Part shown: one piece after another, positions 36,912-45,499 of the stretch | Layout of the letters: every line of letters starts with the position of its first letter | Position numbering within the stretch: the stretch's first letter is position 1 | Program-made: the position numbers and the translations under genes | NCBI GenBank assembly: GCA_036960375.1 | Contig: JBALVY010000001.1 | Span: forward strand, 744,001-808,000 | Length of the DNA stretch: 64,000 bases | Reading direction: 5' to 3' | Source of the DNA: CAWVSB01 sp036960375 | GTDB lineage: Bacteria; Pseudomonadota; Gammaproteobacteria; Pseudomonadales; CAWVSB01 | The notes under the pieces: model-generated | Told to the model about the DNA's origin: nothing | What the model saw: only the letters and a program-made list of their open reading frames with translations | Databases searched by the model: none

Positions 36912-38456
36912 TTAATTCTGGCTGCGGCCAATGATGTATTCCTCTCGAGTAGCAATCATAGGATAGGTTTGCTCTAGTGGCTCGGGGATACCTCGATCAT
37001 TAATAATTTGAGCATGACTGCGGTTCAGCTGGCGGGGCTCTTGTAAGCCACACGAGTGGGCCAACATGGCTACATCGTGACGCATATTTTCCGCATAATT
37101 TTGCACACGAACGGATTTCAGTTCCGGGTGCAAGCCTTTCTGTAATTCCGGGTTGTGGGTGGTGATTCCGGTAGGGCAGCTGTTTTTATTACATTGCAGC
37201 GCCTGGATGCAGCCCAGAGCAAACATAAATCCTCTGGCTGTCACCACGAAATCAGCCCCGACGGTAAGGGCCCAGGCTACGCTAGAGGGGGTGATGAGCT
37301 TGCCTGAGGTAATGATTTTAATCCGCTCTCGCAGACCGTACTCATTCAGCTTATCAACGACCAGGGGTAGGCTGCGCTGAATGGGTAGCCCCACGAAGTC
37401 CATTAGGGCTTGTGGTGCGGCACCGGTTCCGCCGTCTGCGCTATCGATTGTAATGAAGTCGGGTGCAGCATCCAGCCCGCGCCGGTGTATGTTGACCATC
37501 AGTTCATCCAGCCACGCTGACTGGCCTATGACGGCCTTGAAGCCGACCGGCTTGCCGGTTACTTCGCGCACGTGCTGGATCATGTCCAGCAATGTATCCA
37601 GGTTTCGAACCTCACTGTGGCCGTTGGGGCTAATTGAGTCTTCTCCCTGTGGGATACCTCTAATGCAGGCGATTTCCGCGCTTACTTTATCACCTGGCAG
37701 CATGCCTCCCTTGCCGGGCTTGGCGCCTTGGCTGAGCTTGATCTCAAACATACGAACTTGCTCTATTTCGGCTAATTCTTTGAGCCTTTTATCCGACAGC
37801 TTTCCATTTTCATCGCGCACGCCATATTTTGCTGTGCCTATCTGGAATACGATGTCGCAGCCGCCTTTAAGGTGGTACTCCGACAAACCGCCTTCCCCGG
37901 TGTTCATCCACACGCCGGCTTTTTTTGCACCTAGCGAAAGCGCTTCGACCGCGGGTGCGGACAAAGCGCCATAGCTCATGCCTGAGATATTAAAGAATGA
38001 ATTGGCCGTATAGGGTGTACGTACATAGCCGCGGCCAAGTGTGATGGGAGCAGAATCCTGGATTTCTTCGTTCAGTGTAGGGAACAGACAGTTGAGAAAG
38101 ATAATTTCGCCTGGTTGGTTAAGAGGGCGGGTAGAGCCAAAGGCCAGGGTGCGATCGACATTCTTGGCGGCCCGGTATACCCAGGAGCGCAATGCGCGGT
38201 TAAATGGCAGCTCTTCTCTATCCTGGGCAAAAAAGTACTGGCGGAAAAATTCACCCATATGTTCGAACATATAGCGAAAACGGCCGATGACTGGATAGTT
38301 GTGCAAAAGGGTATGCTCGTGCTGACGAGAGTCCTTGATATACAAAACCAGGATATAAAAGGCCAGGCAGCCCACAGCCGCTAAAAAGAGTACAGCTGAC
38401 CAGCTGACTATGACGAGCGCCAATTCTCGAAACCAGCTCATATCTTGTGTCGTCAT
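36912..38456 (-). CDS. FMN-binding glutamate synthase family protein (orphan, membrane-anchored)
   Basis: 514 aa. One N-terminal membrane helix (about 11-37, ALVIVSWSAVLFLAAVGCLAFYILVL) precedes a glutamate-synthase-type FMN barrel: FNISGMSYGALSAPAVEALSLGAKKAG, MNTGEGGLSEYH, KLSQGAKPGKGGMLPGDKVS, TIDSADGGTGAAP and the Fe-S-type cysteines in ALQCNKNSCPTGITTHNP. There is no glutaminase domain and no partner small subunit nearby, so it is not ordinary GOGAT. The reaction is unknown for this subgroup; an FMN-dependent oxidoreductase is likely. Confidence 0.88.
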   Translation of the reverse strand: MTTQDMSWFRELALVIVSWSAVLFLAAVGCLAFYILVLYIKDSRQHEHTLLHNYPVIGRFRYMFEHMGEFFRQYFFAQDREELPFNRALRSWVYRAAKNVDRTLAFGSTRPLNQPGEIIFLNCLFPTLNEEIQDSAPITLGRGYVRTPYTANSFFNISGMSYGALSAPAVEALSLGAKKAGVWMNTGEGGLSEYHLKGGCDIVFQIGTAKYGVRDENGKLSDKRLKELAEIEQVRMFEIKLSQGAKPGKGGMLPGDKVSAEIACIRGIPQGEDSISPNGHSEVRNLDTLLDMIQHVREVTGKPVGFKAVIGQSAWLDELMVNIHRRGLDAAPDFITIDSADGGTGAAPQALMDFVGLPIQRSLPLVVDKLNEYGLRERIKIITSGKLITPSSVAWALTVGADFVVTARGFMFALGCIQALQCNKNSCPTGITTHNPELQKGLHPELKSVRVQNYAENMRHDVAMLAHSCGLQEPRQLNRSHAQIINDRGIPEPLEQTYPMIATREEYIIGRSQN

Positions 38457-38654
38457 GTGGTAATCCGGTGTTTTGTAATGGTATTGCTAAGTGTAGTTGT
38501 TTGTTGCGAGTTTGTAAGTTTAGAAAGTGTTTGGGCGGCGGCGGCGCTGAGTAATTCCTGCAAAGAGTTTATAGTGAACGATTACCAGCGTTTTTCATTT
38601 ACCTGCCGCTATATGTTGCTAGAATGCTGGGATAATGCAATTTAGGATAACAAT

Positions 38655-39722
38655 ATGACATACGCCGCGATTACCGGCTGGGGCAAGTGTTTGCCGCCAG
38701 CAATCTTGAGCAATGACGACCTGGCGACTTTTCTTGATACTGACGATGAATGGATTCGCAGCCGTACAGGCATGGTTGAGCGTCGAGTGTCTCATGTCGA
38801 TTTACAAGAGCTGGCGTATGTATCCGCTGCCCGCGCCTTGGCTTGCGCCGGCAAGACTGCAGAAGATGTTGAATTGATTGTGATGGGCACCTGTTCGGCC
38901 GATGAGTTGGTGCCAAATGTAGCGTCCGGGATTCAGAAAAAACTGGGGGCGGTGAATGCAGCCTGTATGGATGTGAATACAGCCTGCACCAGCTTTCTAT
39001 ATGCTCTTAGTTCGGCTAATGCGATGATTCGCACCGGTGTCGTCAAAAGCGCTCTGGTACTGGGTGGTGAAGTGATTTCCAAGGCCATGGAGTGGACTAA
39101 CCGCGATGTGTCTGTATTGTTTGGTGACGGTTGTGCCGCAGTTTATCTTGAGGCAACAGAGAATCGTGAGGGTTTGCTAGCTGAGTCATTAGGCTGTTTT
39201 GGTGATGTCAGAGAGATTCTTGCATTACATGGCCACGGCACCAAGTATTACCACACAGGGCGTAAAAACGGTGAGATAGAGTGGAATTTCATTGGCCCTG
39301 AGATCTTCAAAAAGGCGGTGGCCGGTATGGCCAAAGCCTGCGCGGATGTATTGGCCAAGTTGGATATGACAACCGATGATGTGGATTTGGTTGTGCCGCA
39401 TCAGGCAAACCTGCGCATTATTGATGCCGTTGCCAAGCGGGCAGGTGTGGAAAAAGAGCGCGTTTTTGTCAATGTACATCGCTACGGCAATATGAGCGCG
39501 GCGACTCTACCTGTTGCCCTTGTAGAGTCTATAGAAGATGGCTTCATGAAGCCGGGATCGAGAGTTCTGGCGCCGGCTTTTGGTGCTGGATTAACCTGGT
39601 GCTCTCATTTGATTAAGTGGGGCGATAGAGTTACGCCGCTGGGTGAGACAGATATTGATCTTCCTCCCTGTGATAAAACCGGTCTTGAGTTGGTTCAGGA
39701 AATAATGGCTGCCTCTAGCTGA
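38655..39722 (+). CDS. 3-oxoacyl-ACP synthase III (FabH-like)
   Basis: 355 aa thiolase-fold enzyme. The catalytic triad is present: Cys in DVNTACTSFLYAL (about 111), His in VVPHQANLRI and Asn in VHRYGNMSAA. It starts fatty-acid or related chains by condensing acyl-CoA with malonyl-ACP. It is longer than the housekeeping FabH (about 320) and stands alone instead of in the fab cluster, so it may be a second FabH or make a specialised acyl product. It is divergent from the FMN protein gene. Confidence 0.9.
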   Translation: MTYAAITGWGKCLPPAILSNDDLATFLDTDDEWIRSRTGMVERRVSHVDLQELAYVSAARALACAGKTAEDVELIVMGTCSADELVPNVASGIQKKLGAVNAACMDVNTACTSFLYALSSANAMIRTGVVKSALVLGGEVISKAMEWTNRDVSVLFGDGCAAVYLEATENREGLLAESLGCFGDVREILALHGHGTKYYHTGRKNGEIEWNFIGPEIFKKAVAGMAKACADVLAKLDMTTDDVDLVVPHQANLRIIDAVAKRAGVEKERVFVNVHRYGNMSAATLPVALVESIEDGFMKPGSRVLAPAFGAGLTWCSHLIKWGDRVTPLGETDIDLPPCDKTGLELVQEIMAASS

Positions 39723-39825
39723 TCTGTTTTGGCTTCTTGATATAAGCGAACATGTCACACTATTAAGGGCATTCCGTGCGATAATTGGGGGTGTTACATA
39801 AATTATTGAGTATAGAGCCCCTTTT

Positions 39826-42240
39826 ATGGCGAAAAAACGTTCCACCAAAGACCCTCATGCCAAGCGTGAGGCCGCTAACTATTCCGACCCCATTGCCAGT
39901 CGTGAATTCATTATTGCCTTGTTGACCGAAGCCGGTGTGCCTCTGTCGAGAGAGGATATTGCCCAGCAGTTGGGTATTCAGTCCGAAGAAGCCATCGAAG
40001 CCTTGCGTCGACGCCTGCGTGCGATGGAGCGCGACGGTCAGCTAATGTATAACCGTCGTGGCAGCTACGGCCTGATTGATAAAATGCAATTAGTCCGAGG
40101 CCGGGTTCAAGGGCATCGCGACGGCTATGGCTTTGTGATCAGCCCTGATTCCAAAGAAGATTTGTTTTTACACGCCAAACAAATGGCCCAAGTATTTGAT
40201 GGTGACGAAGTACTGGTGCGCCCCGATAGCACTGACCGTCGCGGACGCACAGAAGGCGTTATTGTTGAGGTTCTATCCCGTAATACCACCCAGTTAGTAG
40301 GGCGTTTGTATCGTAACGGTCCGGTCTGTTTTGTGGTGCCAGACAACTCCCGTATTAGCCAGGATATTCATATCGCCCCAGGTGAAGAGAAAGGTGCTGA
40401 AGACGGCCAGTTTGTCATGGTCGATATCACCTCCGCTCCAGGCAAGCATCGCCCGCCGATAGGTGCTGTTAGCGAGATCCTTGGCGACAACTTGGCGCCG
40501 GGCCTGGAAACTGACGTGGCCGTTAGGTCGCACGGTATTCCGCATGAATTCTCCGCTGCGGTATTAAAAGAGTCGGCCAAGCTTGGTGACTCCGTAGCTG
40601 AATCGGACAAAGACAAACGCATTGATCTGCGCGATTTTCCACTGGTAACCATAGATGGTGAAGATGCCAGGGATTTTGATGACGCAGTGTGCTGTATTCC
40701 ACGCGAAGATGGCGGTTGGCAATTATGGGTGGCCATTGCTGATGTCTCTCATTATGTGAAGGTAGGTTCCGAGTTAGACAAAGAGGCCTGGTTACGAGGT
40801 ACCTCGGTGTATTTCCCCAACCGTGTGGTACCCATGTTGCCCGAGGCTATATCCAATGGCCTGTGCTCGATCAACCCGGACGTAGACCGACTGTGTATGG
40901 TCTGCGAGATGGATGTGAGTAGCGAGGGGGTGGTGGAAGACTACCGCTTTATGGAAGGCCTGATGCGCTCCCATGCGCGCCTGACTTATAACCAGGTGGC
41001 AGCCATGTTGGCAGGTGATGAAAACCCTCGCCAGCAAGGTGTGCGAGAGTTTCGTAAAGATTTGCTGGGGCCGATAGAAGACCTGTACGCCTTATTTAGG
41101 GCGTTTAGAGTTGCTCGCGCCAAGCGCGGCGCACTAGAGATTGAAAGCACTGAAACCTCGATGCTGTTTAATGAAGAAGGCAAGATTTCACGCATTGTGC
41201 CTGTGGTGCGTAACGACGCCCATAAGTTGATCGAGGAATGTATGCTGGCGGCCAATGTGTGCGCTGCCGATTTCCTTGCCCATCATAAAATGGGCGGCTT
41301 GTATCGGGTTCACCAGAGTCCCAAGGCCGAAAAAGTGGCAGCGCTTAGAGATTATCTGGGTGAGTTGGCCTTAACCTTACCCGGTGGCGATAAACCCTCG
41401 ACTGGAGACTATCAGTCGGTGCTGGCGCAGGCCGCTGATCGCCCTGATGCCCATGTCGTGCAAAGCATGGTTTTGCGCTCGATGAACCAGGCGATGTATC
41501 AACCGGATAATAACGGCCATTTTGGTCTGAACTATGAAGGTTATACGCATTTTACCTCGCCTATTCGCCGATACCCCGACCTGATGACTCACCGCGCAAT
41601 TCGCTCAGTGATTCGCAGTCGTCGCAACAGCGATAAAGTGGTGCGGGCGGGTGGCAATTCATTGCCGAAGGCCAAAATATATCCCTATTCAGATGCTGAA
41701 CTGGTAACAGCGGGCGAACACTGCTCTATGACCGAGCGCAGAGCTGATGATGCCAGTCGCGATGTCGTGGCCTGGCTCAAGTGTGAATATCTGAGTGACC
41801 GCGTGGGTGAAGAATTTGAAGGCATTGTTACAGCCGTCACCGGTTTTGGTCTGTTTGTCGAATTGGTCGATATCTATGTTGAGGGCCTGGTGCATATTAC
41901 CGCCCTGGATAACGACTACTATAATTTTGATCAAGCCAAACAGCGATTGATCGGCGAGCGTACACGTGCCGTATGGCAGTTGGGCGACAGTATGACCGTG
42001 CGGGTAGTACGGGTAGATCTGGATGATCGCAAGATCGACCTTGAGCCGGTTGGTAAAACCCAGTCGGCCAAAGACGTGACGGGCAAAAAACCCAAATCAG
42101 GCGTGCGGGATTCCTTGCGCAAGGGACATTTCCCGGGCAATGACGGCAAGCCTAAAAAGGGCAAGAGTGCGGCAGCGCCCAAGACCAAGGGTGCGGGTAA
42201 GAAGAAAACCAAGCCTCGTAAGCGGCCTAAAAAAACCTAG
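39826..42240 (+). CDS. rnr: Ribonuclease R
   Basis: 804 aa processive 3'-5' exoribonuclease. In order: an N-terminal helix-turn-helix (EFIIALLTEAGVPLSREDIAQQLGI), cold-shock domains (VRGRVQGHRDGYGFV), the RNB catalytic centre with the Asp cluster in TIDGEDARDFDDAV (about 283-292), an S1 domain (FEGIVTAVTGFGLFVELVDIYVEGLVHI), and a Lys/Gly-rich basic tail of about 70 residues. It degrades structured RNA and takes part in rRNA quality control. It sits just upstream of rlmB (35 bp), as in many gammaproteobacteria. Confidence 0.97.
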   Translation: MAKKRSTKDPHAKREAANYSDPIASREFIIALLTEAGVPLSREDIAQQLGIQSEEAIEALRRRLRAMERDGQLMYNRRGSYGLIDKMQLVRGRVQGHRDGYGFVISPDSKEDLFLHAKQMAQVFDGDEVLVRPDSTDRRGRTEGVIVEVLSRNTTQLVGRLYRNGPVCFVVPDNSRISQDIHIAPGEEKGAEDGQFVMVDITSAPGKHRPPIGAVSEILGDNLAPGLETDVAVRSHGIPHEFSAAVLKESAKLGDSVAESDKDKRIDLRDFPLVTIDGEDARDFDDAVCCIPREDGGWQLWVAIADVSHYVKVGSELDKEAWLRGTSVYFPNRVVPMLPEAISNGLCSINPDVDRLCMVCEMDVSSEGVVEDYRFMEGLMRSHARLTYNQVAAMLAGDENPRQQGVREFRKDLLGPIEDLYALFRAFRVARAKRGALEIESTETSMLFNEEGKISRIVPVVRNDAHKLIEECMLAANVCAADFLAHHKMGGLYRVHQSPKAEKVAALRDYLGELALTLPGGDKPSTGDYQSVLAQAADRPDAHVVQSMVLRSMNQAMYQPDNNGHFGLNYEGYTHFTSPIRRYPDLMTHRAIRSVIRSRRNSDKVVRAGGNSLPKAKIYPYSDAELVTAGEHCSMTERRADDASRDVVAWLKCEYLSDRVGEEFEGIVTAVTGFGLFVELVDIYVEGLVHITALDNDYYNFDQAKQRLIGERTRAVWQLGDSMTVRVVRVDLDDRKIDLEPVGKTQSAKDVTGKKPKSGVRDSLRKGHFPGNDGKPKKGKSAAAPKTKGAGKKKTKPRKRPKKT

Positions 42241-42275
42241 TGCATGTGCTTTTATATTCAAGAGGCTCCATTTAG

Positions 42276-43034
42276 ATGAGTAATGAACGATTGTTTGGCA
42301 TTCATGCGGTGAGTATGGTGCTAAAACGTGGCCCCAGACGCGCCCGTCAGTTGTGGCTGTTAACCGGTCGAGATGACCAGCGAGTGGCCGAGGTACGTGA
42401 GTTGGCCATTGAGGCAGGTGTAAAAATCAGCCAGGCCAGCCGCGCCGAACTGGATGCCATGGTAGAGGGTAATCACCAGGGCGCCGTACTCGAGGCTAGT
42501 CCCGCTCAGGCACTGGACGAAAAAGCGCTAATGGCCATACTGGACAAGCAAGATGCTACGCCGTTTTTGCTCGTTCTCGACGGTGTGACCGACCCGCATA
42601 ATCTCGGTGCTTGTTTACGCAGTGCCGATGCCGCCGGTGTAGATGCCGTAATAGTGCCTAAAGATAACGCTGCAAGCCTCACTCCGGCTGTACGCAAAGT
42701 GGCCTGTGGTGCGGCTGAGACAGTGCCTTTTGTGACTGTCACTAATCTGGCGCGCACCCTGGACAAACTCAAAGAGCGCGGTGTCTGGCTGGCAGGCGCC
42801 GCTGGTGAAGCCTCGCAGTCTATCTACCAGAGCGACTTCACTGGCTCTTTAGCGATAGTGATGGGAGCCGAAGGCGCAGGTCTTCGTCGTTTGACCCGCG
42901 AACGCTGTGATTTCCTGATCAATATTCCCATGGCCGGCACGGTTTCCAGCCTGAATGTGTCGGTGGCTACCGGGGTGTGTTTGTTTGAGGCGGTGCGTCA
43001 ACGGCAGTCACAGCAAAAATCCGCTATAGAATAG
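42276..43034 (+). CDS. rlmB: 23S rRNA (guanosine-2'-O)-methyltransferase RlmB
   Basis: 252 aa SpoU-class methyltransferase that methylates G2251 of 23S rRNA. It has an N-terminal substrate-binding domain (LFGIHAVSMVLKRGPRRARQLWL), then the knotted SAM-binding domain with DGVTDPHNLGACLRSADAAGVDAVIVP, VMGAEGAGLRRLTRERCD and IPMAGTVSSLNVSVATGVCLFEA. It follows rnr in the same operon. Confidence 0.97.
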   Translation: MSNERLFGIHAVSMVLKRGPRRARQLWLLTGRDDQRVAEVRELAIEAGVKISQASRAELDAMVEGNHQGAVLEASPAQALDEKALMAILDKQDATPFLLVLDGVTDPHNLGACLRSADAAGVDAVIVPKDNAASLTPAVRKVACGAAETVPFVTVTNLARTLDKLKERGVWLAGAAGEASQSIYQSDFTGSLAIVMGAEGAGLRRLTRERCDFLINIPMAGTVSSLNVSVATGVCLFEAVRQRQSQQKSAIE

Positions 43035-43096
43035 GCTTCTACCGCTGCAGGCCTTGCGGTTGTTGGTGCGTCGCCTAATTTCGATCAAATAACAGG

Positions 43097-43125
43097 TTGC
43101 ATCCCGTTAGCGCTTTCATTAGAAT
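43097..43125 (+). promoter_or_regulatory. Sigma70 promoter of the rpsF operon
   Basis: TTGCAT (43097-43102) and TAGAAT (43120-43125) are separated by exactly 17 bp; each matches the -35 and -10 consensus at 4-5 of 6 positions. Transcription would start near 43132, giving a leader of about 66 nt before rpsF. Confidence 0.7.
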
Positions 43126-43131
43126 GCGCGC

Positions 43132-43197
43132 CCCCTCTGGGGATTCTCCTTGTTGCATCGGATTGGCCGAGCAGCTATTAACCCGTAAGGAGCTACA
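43132..43197 (+). promoter_or_regulatory. rpsF 5' leader with hairpins
   Basis: The predicted leader starts with a CCCC-TCT-GGGG hairpin (43132-43142), then a TCGG/CCGA stem near 43156-43170, and ends with AAGGAG before the ATG. Many bacteria have an S6:S18-binding leader here for autoregulation. I cannot show that this one folds into that motif. Confidence 0.35.
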
Positions 43198-43650
43198 ATG
43201 CGTCATTACGAAATCGTTTTTCTGGTCCATCCCGACCAGAGCGAGCAAGTGCCGGCTATGGTCGAGCGCTACACTAACCTGATCAAAGAAGATGGTGGTC
43301 AAATCCATCGTCTGGAAGATTGGGGCCGTCGTCAGCTTGCATACCCAATACAGAAAATTCACAAAGCCCACTATATTCTAATGAATGTAGAAGCCACTCA
43401 GACCGTTATTGACGAGCTGGGTACCACCTTCCGCTATAACGATGCTGTGTTGCGTAACATGATCATCCGTACTGACGAAGCAGTGACTGAAGAGTCGCCT
43501 ATCGCCAAGGGTGAGAAAGAGCGTGAGCGCCGTCCACGTCGTGAAGAGAGACCTCGTCGCGAAGAAGCTCCTGCAGCCCCTGCTGAAAAAGTAGACGCTC
43601 CAGAAGCAGAAGCTCCTGCCACTGAGGCAGCCGCGGCCGAGCAGGAATAA
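43198..43650 (+). CDS. rpsF: 30S ribosomal protein S6
   Basis: 150 aa. The first 100 residues are standard S6 (MRHYEIVFLVHPDQSEQVPAMVERY, GGQIHRLEDWGRRQLAYPIQK, NDAVLRNMIIRT). The tail is unusually long and low in complexity: an Arg/Glu-rich block (RERRPRREERPRREE) followed by Ala/Glu. First gene of the S6-S18-L9 operon; it binds S18 in the 30S platform. Confidence 0.98.
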   Translation: MRHYEIVFLVHPDQSEQVPAMVERYTNLIKEDGGQIHRLEDWGRRQLAYPIQKIHKAHYILMNVEATQTVIDELGTTFRYNDAVLRNMIIRTDEAVTEESPIAKGEKERERRPRREERPRREEAPAAPAEKVDAPEAEAPATEAAAAEQE

Positions 43651-43688
43651 CCTGCTGATTCATAAGCATATTATAGAGGATTATTGTT

Positions 43689-43916
43689 ATGGCACGTTTT
43701 TTCCGTCGTAGAAAATTTTGCCGTTTTACCGCCGAAGGCGTATCGCAGATCGATTATAAAGATCTGGAAACCCTGAAGCAGTACGTGACTGAAACGGGCA
43801 AAATTGTGCCCAGCCGTATTACTGGCACTAAAGCCAAATACCAGCGTCAGTTGTCTACCTGCATCAAACGTGCGCGTTATTTGGCATTGCTGCCGTATAC
43901 CGACGCGCATAAGTAA
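43689..43916 (+). CDS. rpsR: 30S ribosomal protein S18
   Basis: 75 aa, full length. It starts ARFFRRRKFCRFTAEGVSQIDYKD and ends RARYLALLPYTDAHK, both typical of gammaproteobacterial S18. AGAGGA precedes the ATG. It partners S6 on the 30S platform and is second in the operon. Confidence 0.98.
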   Translation: MARFFRRRKFCRFTAEGVSQIDYKDLETLKQYVTETGKIVPSRITGTKAKYQRQLSTCIKRARYLALLPYTDAHK

Positions 43917-43943
43917 GATATTCGCCTGACCGGAGGCCTATAA

Positions 43944-44813
43944 GTGCGCGCGATTGCAGAATTTGTTATGCGCGGTCGCTCGCAGGCCATGCTGGTTACG
44001 GTTATTAGTGCTGGTACCATCCTGTTTTATTGGGTTGGCGCCGCTGCCCTGGCACTGGTGACTTTAAGGCAAGGAATTCAACAAGGGTTTATACTTCTTT
44101 TGTGGGCTTTGTTACCTGCCGTAGCTGTTGCAGTTTACGGTGGAGAAACAGCACCATTAGTAGTGATGACGGGATCATTTTTGGCCGCAGTTGTTTTGCG
44201 CCAAACCTCATCCTGGTCATTGGCACTATTGGCTATATCCGCAACAGGAGTGGTTGCCGCGCTAACCATTTTGGCTTTCGAGCCAGCCTGGTTGCATGAG
44301 CTGGTTACCGTGGTTGAGGCGTTTTTTGAGCGCTTTGCCAGTAGTTTGGAGCAACAGGGTGAAGCGATTGCGATTGCGACTCCCACCATGCCCCAGATCG
44401 TTGGCATGTTAGGCATGGTAAATGCCTTCACTATAGTAATTTGTTTGGCTTTAGGTCGCAGTTGGCAGGCGGCTTTGTATAACCCAGGCGGGTTTCAGGA
44501 AGAATTTCACTCCCTGAGGCTGAGCAAGCGCGTAGCGCTGCCGCTGGCACTGGTTATCCTGTTATGTATATTACAGGGCACCGATTGGCTGGTTTGGGGA
44601 TATATATTGGCTTTGCCGCTATTAGTAGCTGGCGTGGCACTGGTACACGGAATGATAGCGACCATGAAAATGGGCACAGGTTGGTTGGTGCTCTTTTACG
44701 GTTTGCTACTACTGATTAACCCGGCGAAGGAATTACTTATCCTCGCTGCACTGTTGGACAGCTGGCTGGATTTTAGATCCCGCCTAAAGCCCAACTCAAG
44801 AATTGATGAATGA
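43944..44813 (+). CDS. Multi-pass membrane protein between rpsR and rplI (DUF2232-like)
   Basis: 289 aa from a GTG with GGAGG about 8 nt upstream. About seven or eight hydrophobic segments cover most of the length (e.g. AMLVTVISAGTILFYWVGAAALALV, GFILLLWALLPAVAVAVYG, LALLAISATGVVAALTILAF, ALPLALVILLCILQGTDWLVW). A membrane protein at this exact place in the ribosomal operon is usual in pseudomonads and resembles the DUF2232 group. Function unknown. Co-transcribed with rpsF, rpsR and rplI. Confidence 0.85.
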   Translation: MRAIAEFVMRGRSQAMLVTVISAGTILFYWVGAAALALVTLRQGIQQGFILLLWALLPAVAVAVYGGETAPLVVMTGSFLAAVVLRQTSSWSLALLAISATGVVAALTILAFEPAWLHELVTVVEAFFERFASSLEQQGEAIAIATPTMPQIVGMLGMVNAFTIVICLALGRSWQAALYNPGGFQEEFHSLRLSKRVALPLALVILLCILQGTDWLVWGYILALPLLVAGVALVHGMIATMKMGTGWLVLFYGLLLLINPAKELLILAALLDSWLDFRSRLKPNSRIDE

Positions 44814-44823
44814 GGACGATACA

Positions 44824-45282
44824 ATGCAAGTCATCCTATTAGAAACAGTAGGCAAATTGGGCAGTTTGGGCGATAAGGTGAATGTTAAGCCTGGATATGG
44901 CCGTAACTTTTTGATTCCTTTCAAGAAAGCTGTAGCCGCTACCAAAGCTAACATAGCTGAATTTGAAGTCCGTCGTGCCGAGCTGGAAGCCGCAGCAGCT
45001 GAGAAAGTTGCTGCCGCCACCGCACGTGGAGACAAACTGATTGATCTAACCGTTACTATCTCAGCCACTGCTGGCGACGAAGGTAAGCTGTTCGGTTCAA
45101 TTGGTACCCGCGATATAGCTGATGCCATTACCGCTGCCGGTGTTGAAATCAGCAAAAGCGAAGTTCGCTTGCCGGCAGGTGTTCTACGCGAGCTGGGCGA
45201 ATTCGATGTTGATATACAGCTGCACAGCGATGTGACTATAACCGTTAAGGTTGTTATAGCAGAAGCTGAAGCTGAAGCTTAA
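44824..45282 (+). CDS. rplI: 50S ribosomal protein L9
   Basis: 152 aa from the ATG at 44824 (MQVILLETVGKLGSLGDKVNVKPGYGRNFLIP, the invariant L9 start); the ATG at 44803 adds seven unlikely residues. It has the two L9 domains joined by a long charged helix (about 41-75). The last gene of the operon, followed by a strong terminator at 45330. Confidence 0.97.
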   Translation: MQVILLETVGKLGSLGDKVNVKPGYGRNFLIPFKKAVAATKANIAEFEVRRAELEAAAAEKVAAATARGDKLIDLTVTISATAGDEGKLFGSIGTRDIADAITAAGVEISKSEVRLPAGVLRELGEFDVDIQLHSDVTITVKVVIAEAEAEA

Positions 45283-45329
45283 GGTTTTGTTGGCAGGCCC
45301 TTAAGTCTGCTGCAGAGCGGTTATATATG

Positions 45330-45367
45330 AAAAGCACCGTCATCCGGTTGGATGGCGGTGCTTTTTT
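45330..45367 (+). terminator. Rho-independent terminator after rplI
   Basis: AAAAGCACCGTCATCC (45330-45345), a GGTT loop and GGATGGCGGTGCTTTT (45350-45365) pair over 16 positions with one G-T wobble, and the stem runs into a T tract (45362-45367). It ends the ribosomal operon and separates it from the polysaccharide island. Confidence 0.92.
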
Positions 45368-45499
45368 GTGTCTGGTGGTTTTGGTTTATAACGGAAGTTA
45401 GTCTATTTCTTGCGAGATTTGAGTGGTTATGGTGGCGTTGATGGTGTATTAAAAGAACCTGAATTCAGTAAGAATTCCTCCAATTGCGAAGCGAACTAA

